Below are positions 12,701 through 22,600 of a DNA stretch of 64,000 bases, piece by piece. A program made the position numbers and the translations under genes. The notes under the pieces were generated by a model that was given only the letters and a program-made list of their open reading frames with translations, searched no databases and had not been told where the DNA came from. How positions within the stretch are numbered: the stretch's first letter is position 1; every line of letters begins with the position of its first letter. The DNA is from Phorcus lineatus (lineage: Eukaryota; Mollusca; Gastropoda; Trochida; Trochidae). The DNA lies in NCBI GenBank assembly GCA_921293015.1, contig OV121088.1:15909645-15973644 (forward strand). Reading direction: 5' to 3'.

Positions 12701-15208
12701 TGAACATGACATTGTATCATTGTCAGTTTTGTTTAAATGAAATCTAAAATTTGTACATTGTTGGATATGAGATCGCTGTGAACTAATTTTCGCAAGCTCA
12801 GAAATCCAAAGCACCAAAAGCTTGATAGAGTTCGTGTTTTGTGAAGCTTTGTATCTGAATGGTTAAAGTGTCAAGATAATCGGTGAAATAGATGGTTCAC
12901 CCTTAAAACCTCACTCAAATGAATTACTATTGACTTCAATGAAATCAATGACTCGAGAAAAGTATCTTATTGTAGGTGTTTATTAAAGGGCTGTGAGTTT
13001 GAAGATTCCTCAAGAAAATCTTCCGCTTAAGAATGGAATAGCTATGGCTGAAAAATAACTTCTATTATCTTCAGAACTATCATTTCAGAGCTTATCTGTG
13101 GTGCCGGAAGAACGTCCGCCATGTTTGGTAAGGAAGGAACCGGAACTGACTTGTATATCCAGAATGGAACGTCACTAGACCACGTTGTCAAGATCCCAAA
13201 CACCGAGAATGGGGTTCGGGCGACCAAATGGACGAAAGGGAAATGCTTTCCTTCTATGGGTGAGTCAAGGTGACGTTTTTTTATCAAGAACATAGTAAAA
13301 CCATGTTAGAATTAGACATAGCCCTTTTTGTCAACTTCAGCGTTTTAATGCAAGGCAAACTTGAATAAATAATATGTGTCATTTGAGTGTACTACAAGAA
13401 AATCAAAATATATTTTTATATCAAATGTCCACTTTTCATTCCTATTTACATATTACTAATAACCTCTATCACGATATCAACGCGACAAACATATATTGAT
13501 TTGATGTATAATAGGTCACAGCGCGCAGCTTTGATGAGGATTTTTACCCAGGGCAAGAAAGTGGAGCGGCAGCGATTACGTCTTGCCCTTCTTCCTTATA
13601 AAGAACTATTTCATTTCTAGGCATGCATTACTGGTACAACACGAATAAGGATATGAACTGTGACGATTTCTACCCTGTTTTTCTTCTGTACAACGGCGGC
13701 AAGCTGAATGCTTTTGGATGGGCTTTCAACGCAGATCTGTCCTCAACGAGATATGAACACCCACCAGAACTGACATTCAGTGTAATGTATAAATATTGTT
13801 TTTGAGATGATAACGTGTATCATTACGAAAAAAATATAATGAAACGTACAAAAAGACCATATATATTTATATAACTCATGAATAATCTCACGTGGCATTA
13901 GCATCCAAAAAGGCAAATATATGATTTCCAATGAAAATACAACGGCCTTATAGAGAACAAGTTATATTGATTTACAACTTCTTTATTGCAGGATTGCGAC
14001 GTTTCGGTGTAGATGCTAACACCGTTATCAAGCAAGTGACTTCGGTGTAGATGCTAACACCGTTATCAAGCAAGTGACTTGCTTGATAACACCGATGCTA
14101 ACACCGTTATCAAGCAAGTGACTTGCTTGATAACGGTGTTAGCATCTACACCGAAACGTCGCAATCCTGCAATAAAGAAGTTGTAAATCCATATAACTTG
14201 TTCTCTATTCATCTCACCAACTTCTAAATGCCTCTCAAAGAAGTCAACGGCCTTATATATGCTAATCGAGTCTAGTGACAAGCTAAGTTTACCTCGCTAC
14301 AGTCCGAAGATATCGAATAAATAAAACTGCGATGACTAAATATCTTCCTTCAAACTGTCATACTTGATAGAGTCATAACCTATATTTTTTACCTTGCCAC
14401 AGTCTGTTATTTGCACACTTGGTTGGACACCAAACGCTCGTTTTAAAAAAAAAAAAATAAAAAATTTGATTCATACTTTTGAAATTTGGACTTTAGAAGT
14501 TAAAAAGCTCAATGACAATATATGGGAAATACCGAAATTAAAATGACAGTACCACGTTTTAGGTAGACAAAAACTAAGTAATGATTTTAAAATTTGAATA
14601 AAAGAAATTTTCAAAAAACGTGCAACTGGCTCTTTAAAGAGTATAACACATAATTTGACAAGGAAACTAAAGTATTGTTAAATTTATTACCGGATCCATC
14701 TATTTTTACCGAAGCCATTTAATGGATGAAATATGTCTATTTTATACAAGCGGCTTGATACCTGCATTAGTCACTTTTAGAACACGTGACGTCATTTCGC
14801 AATGTCAACGAGGTCATGTAAAATAAAAGTAACATTTTACCCTGGCGCATCCTCGGGAACATATATGGTTGCTCTCGTAGATTTTTGAGAGGCTTTCTTT
14901 AATCAATAACGTGACCTCATTTTGTTTATAATTATGAAAAAATGTTGTTTACATTTACTTTTACTTTTACTTATACATTTACTTTTACTTTTACTTATAC
15001 ATTTACTTTTACTTTTACTTATACATTTACTTTTACTTTTACTTATACATTTACTTTTACTTTTACTTATACATTTACTTTTACTTTTACTTATACATTT
15101 ACTTTCCAGGCTTTCATGAACCCTGTACCAGACTGTTTGAAAACTCAAGGTCGACTGTCCACCATGCACATATACCTGACCGACAGCCCGCAACTGGACA
15201 CTTGCTGA
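3751..15208 (+). CDS. Uncharacterised secreted six-cysteine protein, paralogue A
   Basis: Exons: 3751-3841, 8959-8982, 9266-9370, 9678-9778, 10081-10186, 13089-13259, 13621-13781, 15110-15208. They join in consistent phase to 285 aa and end at TGA. All introns are GT-AG. Exon 2 is a 24-nt microexon. The start was chosen because residues 1-16 (MYFLTILFFIHFVKSG) form a hydrophobic signal peptide and the exon ends at a GTAAGT donor in the right phase; the 5.1-kb intron 1 makes exon 1 the least certain exon. The mature part has six cysteines and several histidines at positions shared with the downstream paralogue. Landmarks are VTWD, GKRYVKDGD, KNHPFVLY, QNGTS (N-glycosylation sequon), TKGKCFP, MHYWYN, LNAFGWAF and STMHIYLT. 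I do not recognise the family and assign no function; secretion is inferred. The last exon lies in a 180-bp satellite. Confidence 0.8.
3914..4152 (+). repeat. Dispersed SINE-like repeat, copy 1
   Basis: About 240 bp shared with 30291-30575 (opposite strand) and 54282-54520 (same strand). The shared core includes TGTTTAACG-like, GCTGCTAG, CTATGCATTG, GTAGCATTRCACCCAAAC and ACAGTTCTCTACTGC. This copy is diverged and lies in intron 1 of paralogue A. Confidence 0.65.
4662..5291 (-). pseudogene. Truncated Tc1-like transposase remnant
   Basis: The frame opens at MPRLSKEERERAIGML and runs 189 codons. It shows the paired helix-turn-helix of Tc1/mariner transposases (RIFGCTRATITRLQ), the GRPR linker after a basic stretch (DRPRSGRPRIT), and the first catalytic aspartate in ILFTDESRF. 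At 4722-4724 a TAG replaces the expected TGG of the MVWGG motif. About 20 family-like codons follow before similarity stops, so the second catalytic acidic residues are missing. Inactive; sits in intron 1 of paralogue A. Confidence 0.85.
7590..7960. repeat. Degenerate ~45-bp minisatellite
   Basis: Repeated blocks around CCCGTGCTTGTA and TTTCATCRTG with a period near 45 bp, becoming irregular after 7860. Because the period is a multiple of three, the minus strand is open over 7530-7835 and would encode 15-residue repeats like EIYRHGKSMKNLDDD. It lies in intron 1 of paralogue A, and the open frame is probably a by-product of the period. Confidence 0.6.
10240..11822. mobile_element. Unidentified 1.6-kb insertion inside element E
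   Basis: Sequence present here but missing from the paralogous element copy. It contains short inverted segments around CTAGCACGTCAC (about 10443 and 11600) and a TATA-like box (11697-11705) near its right end. No transposase or reverse transcriptase frame was found. It could be a solo LTR or another non-autonomous element; no target duplication is clear. Confidence 0.4.
11697..11705 (+). promoter_or_regulatory. TATA-box-like motif in the insertion
   Basis: TATAAAAGG preceded by a GC-richer stretch (GTTCGCCAGGCTCACTAGGC). It has the form of a strong core promoter but no coding frame follows, so it may be the promoter of a mobile element. Confidence 0.3.
13953..14206. repeat. Nested inverted and direct duplication
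   Basis: 13953-14041 returns as its reverse complement at about 14122-14206. Between the arms, the segment containing GATGCTAACACCGTTATC is repeated twice more directly, separated by short inverted pieces (CAAGTGACTTGCTTG palindromes). AACGGCCTTATA is also directly repeated outside the arms (near 13942 and 14246). It lies in intron 7 of paralogue A and looks like template switching during repair. Confidence 0.8.
14951..15104 (+). repeat. 24-bp tandem repeat forming a pyrimidine-rich tract
   Basis: Six full copies of ACATTTACTTTTACTTTTAC plus TTAT, then a partial one running straight into TTCCAG, the acceptor of paralogue A exon 8. The whole array is pyrimidine-rich on the coding strand and replaces the usual short polypyrimidine tract. 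Confidence 0.95.
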
Positions 15209-18060
15209 CCACGGGAATAAACAAGTGCATGTAAAAGGCTCAATAAAATTTGTTTTGCTTACATTTTGTAATACTTTGAATGAAACAGTATTTTTTAAGA
15301 TAAAATGTGCCCGACAGTCTGAGAATAGGGTCGACTGTCCACTATACACATATACCTGACCGACAGCCCGCAACTGGACACTTGCTGACCACGGGAATAA
15401 ACAAGTGCATGTAAAAGGCTCAATAAAATTTGTTTTGCTTACATTTTGTAATACTTTGAATGAAACAGTATTTTTTATGATAAAATGTGCCCGACAGTCT
15501 GAGAATAGGGTCGACTGTCCACCATGCATATATACCTGACCGACAGCCCGCAACTGGACACTTGCTGACCACGGGAATAAACAAGTGCATGTAAAAGGCT
15601 CAATAAATTTTGTTTTGCTTACATTTTGTAATACTTTGAATGAAACAGTATTTTTTATGATAAAATGTGCCCGACAGTCTGAGAATAGGGTCGACTGTCC
15701 ACCATGCATATATACATGACCGACAGCCCGCAACTGGACACTTGCTGACCACGGGAATAAACAAGTGCATGTAAAAGGCTCAATAAAATTTGTTTTGCTT
15801 ACATTTTGTAATACTTTGAATGAAACAGTATTTTTTATGATAAAAGGTGCCCGACAGTCTGAGAATAGGGTCGACTGTCCACTATACACATATACCTGAC
15901 CGACAGCCCGCAACTGGACACTTGCTGACCACGGGAATAAACAAGTGCATGTAAAAGGCTCAATAAAATTTGTTTTGCTTACATTTTGTAATACTTTGAA
16001 TGAAACAGTATTTTTTAAGATAAAATGTGCCCGACAGTCTGAGAATAGGGTCGACTGTCCACTATACACATATACCTGACCGACAGCCCGCAACTGGACA
16101 CTTGCTGACCACGGGAATAAACAAGTGCATGTAAAAGGCTCAATAAAATTTGTTTTGCTTACATTTTGTAATACTTTGAATGAAACAGTATTTTTTATGA
16201 TAAAAGGTGCCCGACAGTCTGAGAATAGGGTCGACTGTCCACTATACACATATACCTGACCGACAGCCCGCAACTGGACACTTGCTGACCACGGGAATAA
16301 ACAAGTGCATGTAAAAGGCTCAATAAAATTTGTTTTGCTTACATTTTGTAATACTTTGAATGAAACAGTATTTTTTATGATAAAATGTGCCCGACAGTCT
16401 GAGAATAGGGTCGACTGTCCACTATTCACATATACCTGACCGACAGCCCGCAACTGGACACTTGCTGACCACGGGAATAAACAAGTGCATGTAAAAGGCT
16501 CAATAAAATTTGTTTTGCTTACATTTTGTAATACTTTGAATGAAACAGTATTTTTTATGATAAAATGTGCCCGACAGTCTGAGAATAGGGTCGACTGTCC
16601 ACCATGCATATATACCTGACCGACAGCCCACAACTGGACACTTGCTGACCACGGGAATAAACAAGTGCATGTAAAAGGCTCAATAAAATTTGTTTTGCTT
16701 ACATTTTGTAATACTTTGAATGAAACAGTATTTTTTATGATAAAATGTGCCCGACAGTCTGAGAATAGGGTCGACTGTCCTTCATGCATATATACCTGAC
16801 TGACAGCCCGCAACTGGACACTTGCTGACCACGGGAATAAACAAGTGCATGTAAAAGGCTTAATAAAATTTGTTTTGCTTACATTTAGTATTACTTTGAG
16901 TGAAACAATATTTTTAATGATAAAAGGTTCCCGACAGTCTGAGAATAGGGTCGACTGTCCACTATACACATATACCTGACCGACAGCCCGCAACTGGACA
17001 CTTGCTGACCACGGGAATAAACAAGTGCATGTAAAAGGCTCAATAAAATTTGTTTTGCTTACATTTTGTAATACTTTGAATGAAACAGTATTTTTTATGA
17101 TAAAATGTGCCCGACAGTCTGAGAATAGGGTCGACTGTCCTTCATGCATATATACCTGACTGACAGCCCGCAACTGGACACTTGCTGACCACGGGAATAA
17201 ACAAGTGCATGTAAAAGGCTTAATAAAATTTGTTTTGCTTACATTTAGTATTACTTTGAGTGAAACAATATTTTTAATGGTAAAAGGTTCCCGACAGTCT
17301 GAGAATAGGGTCGACTGTCCACCATGCACATATACCTGACCGACAGCCCGCAACTGGACACTTGCTGACCACGGGAATAAACAAGTGCATGCAAAAGGCT
17401 CAATAAAATTTGTTTTGCTTACATTTTGTAATACTTTGAATGAAACAGTATTTTTTATGATAAAATGTGCCCGACAGTCTGAGAATGGGGTCGACTGTCC
17501 ACTATACACATATACCTGACCGACAGCCCGCAACTGGACACTTGCTGACCACGGGAATAAACAAGTGCATGTAAAGGCTCAATAAAATTTGTTTTGCTTA
17601 CATTTAGTAATACTTTGAGTGAAACAGTATTTTTTATAACAAAAATATGCCCGACAGTCTGTGAATAGGCTCGACTTTTTTTACTATGCATATATACCTG
17701 ACCGACAGCCCGCAACTGGAATCTTGCTGACCATGGGAATAAAAAGGGCATGTAAAAGGCTCAATGAAAAATGTACTGCCTAAATTTAGTATACTTTGAG
17801 TAAAAGAGTATTTTTATAATGAAATGTGCTCGGCTGTCTAAGTATTGGGTCGACTGTCCACCATGCATATATACCTGACGTACAGCCCGCAACTGAACAC
17901 TTGCTGACCACGGGAATAAAAAAGGGCATGTAAAAGGCTCAATAAAAATGTATTGCTTAAATTTAGTATACTTTGAGTGAAAGAGTATTTTTATAATAAA
18001 ATGTGCTCGGCTGTTTAAAGTAACGGTTGACTGTCCACTATGCTGACCACAGGGATAAAC
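15150..18060. repeat. 180-bp satellite derived from a last exon and 3' UTR
   Basis: The unit begins at GTCGACTGTCC within exon 8 of paralogue A and recurs every 180 bp (15151, 15331, 15511 and so on to 17491), then more diverged to about 18028. There are roughly 14 close and 2-3 degenerate copies. Each close unit keeps the last codons of the gene, its TGA, and two AATAAA signals (in GGGAATAAACAAG and CTCAATAAAA). Because 180 is divisible by three, the minus strand shows an 876-codon open frame over 14903-17533, which is an artefact of the repeat. Confidence 0.95.
15216..15247 (+). terminator. Poly(A) signals of paralogue A
   Basis: AATAAA at 15216-15221 and again at 15242-15247, just after the stop codon at 15206-15208. 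Both hexamers recur in each following satellite unit, so the true 3' end could fall in any of many units. Confidence 0.6.
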
Positions 18061-19674
18061 AAAATCTGTTTATAGACTCATCGAAATGATTTGTGCTTAC
18101 ATTAAGTAATAGTTTAAGTATAAAGGCATTATCATAATAAAATGTTACTAATCGTGTGTACGTTCTTGATTGGGTACAGGTCCGAGCCCTGTTGTTTAAG
18201 AAATACTAAGTAATGCCTTATGGTACGATTGTATCTTATTTAGTTGACCCCTTTTCTCTACTACCAAATTATTTCCAATCTTTTTTTCATACAAGATAAC
18301 AAAATCCAATGAGTTCGTACCAATGAATTTATTCACATGTGTATACACAAATATCTGTACTCTTTTAAAGTAAAAATATATTCAATTTAAAAAATATTTT
18401 AAGAGTTTTCGTCCTTAATTTTAAGAGATGATGTGTTGGTTTGATCACCTTTAATGAAATTCTTGATATTAAACAATAGAAATCTAATAAAAAATGAATC
18501 TGAGTTTAAAAATGGATCATTTTAACGTATTCAACCAGCCGTTCAATGATTATACACTTGTGTCGATTGCGAAAGTGTAAGATCTTATTATTCCTGCTAG
18601 ATTCCAATGATCATCTATGATCATCATGGCAGAAATCCGCAGACCATTTCATGATCCACTATTTGTTCACTGCCATTGATATATAAAAGAGCCATTCCAT
18701 GAGCTGCTTGAGTTACATATGCCAAATTTTATGAATGAAAAGTATTATTTTATTGATAATCGGTTCATAGATGCATAGGTATAAAATCTTGATTCTGACC
18801 AAAAAATGGACATGAACGAGATATTTGTTTGGACTGTTAGATACCAGGATATTGAAAGAGCTATGCGGATACAGATAGAATGACGTAGCTAGATGCTAGG
18901 TATTTGTACCGTATGACACCTGTAGCACGTTTTTTGCAAGTTAACATTTATAACATTTGCCATTTGTAATAAAACTAATATACATTATATCATTATATCC
19001 GATTACAAGACAAGATTATACATAGTCGTGGAAGATTTGTCCCATATAAAGCAAAAACTGAGTGGCGGCGACTTTAATGTGAACACTTTTTATCACGTAG
19101 AATTACCAAAAACGGTTCCTATTGCACTGCCAAAACATGAACAGTCGTTCTTTAAGCTTGATTTTCCGTAGACAGGGAGCTGTTTACTGTTTGTGACATT
19201 AATTTACAAATACATTTCTTTGACTTATTTGAGCGAAAACAACGTACGACTGTCCCTTTAGTATCATGTACACAATACAAATGTCAATGTTTGCCCCCAA
19301 ATGACACAATACCTTATGTAAAACATAGGATTAACATTGTTCAAAGTTTTCCTTCAAACTATACTCCAAATACACGTTTTTACACGTGCCTCGGCTAACC
19401 TTAAAAATCGACCATGCATCAAACCTGTGTTGCTACTACTTAAGGTAGGATATAGGTTTGTGTTCCGTCCTTTCAAATCTCTTCCCAATGATGTTTTAAA
19501 AGTCGGTTCTCAAAGTTGGACAGAATAGGTTATATGCCTTGTCATGCCACGCTCTCCAGACTCAAAGTGTCATTGAATGAATAGACGACTCTTGTGTAAT
19601 CGAGACAAGACTTTCTTATCAAAGTAAAGCGTGGGTTTGAAGGACTTGTGTCTTTTCTACGTCCCGTTTGGAAC
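18061..19674. other. Intergenic region upstream of paralogue B
   Basis: AT-rich sequence with no recognised gene, RNA or long repeat. The promoter of paralogue B is expected near its 3' end, but no TATA box stands out. Confidence 0.5.
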
Positions 19675-22600
19675 ATGTTGCTGTCAGTTCTTGCAGCAAC
19701 TCTTTTTGTTTCGTCTCAAGCGTTTCTCTTCAGAAGTAAGTGAACAAATTTATAAAAGATAATATGCTTGATTAAGTATTTTACCCTTAATATATATACT
19801 TTTACATTCATTGTATTTCACCCTGCCACATAAACGCATTTGTATTCGTGTATCTTCTAAAACAGAAACGCAGGAAAAATTTGCTGATGTAGCTCAATGA
19901 ATGCATATAGCATCTTCATAATTTGTTTACTATCTCTAATCAGCATGACCAACTTTTATACTTAAATCACTCCTACTAGAGCATAATGCATGCCTATATC
20001 ATAATGCATGTATATCACATAAACTAATTCGTTTAATATGAATTATGTTGCACAAACTCTCCAGTTGAAGAATAAAAGTGTATATATATTAAAAACCTTG
20101 CATCGAAGCTTAATTTATTCTATGACAAGGTTTATTTTAGCAATGTTGACTATGGAACCCAAACTACTGAAATGAGAGAATGCACACTGTATTTTAAACT
20201 ATTTACGTCAGTAAAATTAAACGATCGAGCAATTTTGTTGCCTATTGTTTGTCGTTAACATGCCATCTCTTTTACCGCTTTTCATGAAGAAAGGTTTGTC
20301 CGATATGGAATTAAATGTCAGATTAATAACATTTGTTATCTAATTCTTACAGGTTATTCATGGGACGGCCTTAAAGGTAAGATGTAACCATTGTAGTTTT
20401 TCATGTTTACAAAAGGTTTGAAAATCGAATACATAAAGGCAATTTAACTTATATTTATCAAATATAACTATCATTAATAGAAACATTGTTGTTACATAAC
20501 ATGAGTTTGAAGTTTTTCCCTCTAAATATTAATTCAATATACACTTCACAGTGAACACTAGTAAATAAAAACTATAAGATACATAGTATTTCAAAAACAA
20601 ATTCTCCGTTCTGAAACCGTATGTGAAATTGTCGTTTAAGTCATCTTCGGGTATCAATGGATTATTTAAGAATACATGGGTCGCCTCCGACCCCTGAGTT
20701 GCAAGTTGCTTATTCATAATATTCAAGCACAGCATGCACGCATGAATCGATAAGCGGATTGCATGCACGCAAATCACGTCCAATTCTTAATTCTTGCCAT
20801 ATGAAATTGACATTTTGTCAACCATGGTAAATTCCCATGTGTAATTTGAAATTGACTTAATATGTCAATCAGTGACTCAAAACTCTTCAATTTAACCTCC
20901 TTGGTATTTTTTTAATTATGACATCTTTTACTCAAATAACCCGCCCTCTGGTTTGGTGATGATAAACCCACTGGCAATTAGACCTGCTAACCTCTCAAAA
21001 AATCTCAAATGTTAACTTGCAGTTCAAATTTCAAACATCCTGCTACATCAGCGTATATGAATCCGCTCTCGCTCCTTCCTAATACCCTGACCTCTTTCAA
21101 ACCAAAAACCTCGTATCGCTAGCTATCTAACCAGCCAGTGAGACGACTCGCATTAAGTAACAGCGGCACAACCCGGATGTAAAAGCCAGTGAGACGACTC
21201 GCATTAAGTAACAGCGGCACAACCCGGATGGAAAAATCCGTTCAAGCTTGTAGCTTGAAGACATAATTAAAGACATTTCATTGGCTGAAAAAATAACAAG
21301 TGGGCATATCCACGAATATCAAGGGATACGAGTGACATAGCCCGTAAGAGATCAGGGTATTATAGGAAGGAGCAAGAGCGGATTCATATAGTTTACGATG
21401 ATGTAGCAGGATTAATGAAAGGAGTGATTGAAACACCGAAAAATACAGACCATCCTGCTTTATCAGCGTAATTGAATCCGCTGATCGAGCTCCTTCCATA
21501 TATCCTGATATCCTTTAAGCCAAAGGCGTCGTATCGCTAGCTATCTAACCAGCCAATGAGACGACTCGCATCCAGCGGCACAATCCGGGTGGAAAATTCA
21601 AAAGAGAAGCTTCAAGCTCCTGAGAGGACGACATTTCATTGGCTTAAACAATAACAGGTGAGCACAGCCATGAACATCAAGTTGCGCCAGCCGTACGAGT
21701 GTTTTGGCTCGAAAGAGATCAGGTATATATGGAAGGAGCTGGATCAGCGGATTCAATTACGCTGTTTCATCTTTTCTTGCCAAGACGTTTGGTTAAAGCA
21801 GTTAATTAGTGTACAATTGTTTCTGACTAAAAGCCCAAGGGTGGGTTTTTTATAAGTGTTAGATCGTTCAGCCATTTGTGACCGAGGAAGGCCAAGAAAC
21901 TGAATTACCTTTGTTTATGGAGAAATGGTCCTTAGTATTATCTAGAGATAAGAATAGGTTGAATTTTTAGAGAGCTACGAGACAAATATGACTTAACATA
22001 AACTTAGCCCATTTACCGTTATGATAAGAAGTGATAAGAATGAAAAACATCTGACCTTCACATACGACACCTGTTTATCTATTTTAGTGCAAAGATAATC
22101 GAATTGTTTGCGCTCAAATGGGCTATTTAATTTAAGGGCATATGAGGACATATCCACACAGTTGTGTTGATTAAACAAAATACTTATCATTTTCAATCTA
22201 CCTGCAATCAAGAATGAAAATAAACAAGTTAGACGACCGAAGCCACTAAGGAGTATAAAAATCTTTTGTTCATAAAATGGGAGACAATGATTGTTAAAAA
22301 TACTGACTAAGCTAGGAATGTGTGTAGCTTTTGTTTGTATACATCTTAAACGCACTAGTGCACACCAATATTTCTTTAACACAGCGAATGCACAGATACT
22401 GCATATCTCGATATTATTCAAGATCCTCACTCAAGTAATCTACCTCGTAAGTTATTTAACAAATATTTACGTATTCAGGTAGTAAAGTTGATTTTTAAAG
22501 ACCGGAAGTATTTAATGTTACGTTACAATAAATCCGCATGAACTACGATATCGGAAATATTAAGATTTTGCTTATAGCCAAAAAAGCGGAAACGGCAGCC

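Noticed and set aside
14066..14281. 71-codon minus-strand frame in paralogue A intron 7
   Set aside because: Lies wholly in the inverted duplication and matches no family.
14942..15208. Plus-strand frame beginning with Thr-Phe repeats
   Set aside because: Only 15110-15208 is coding (exon 8 of paralogue A). The repetitive beginning is the intronic 24-bp array before the acceptor.
14903..17533. 876-codon open frame on the minus strand with 60-residue repeats
   Set aside because: It runs antisense through the 180-bp satellite. The unit length is a multiple of three, so one unit without stops yields a long frame. The sense strand of the first unit is a genuine last exon.
17455..17751. 98-codon minus-strand frame resembling the one above
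   Set aside because: Same satellite, diverged units.
15150..18060. CRISPR-like array because of regular repeats
   Set aside because: Units are contiguous 180-bp copies with no unique spacers, in a eukaryotic gene end.
21993..22430. 145-codon minus-strand frame
   Set aside because: Part of it lies in element E and the rest is AT-rich intron. There is no domain, and it sits inside intron 2 of paralogue B.
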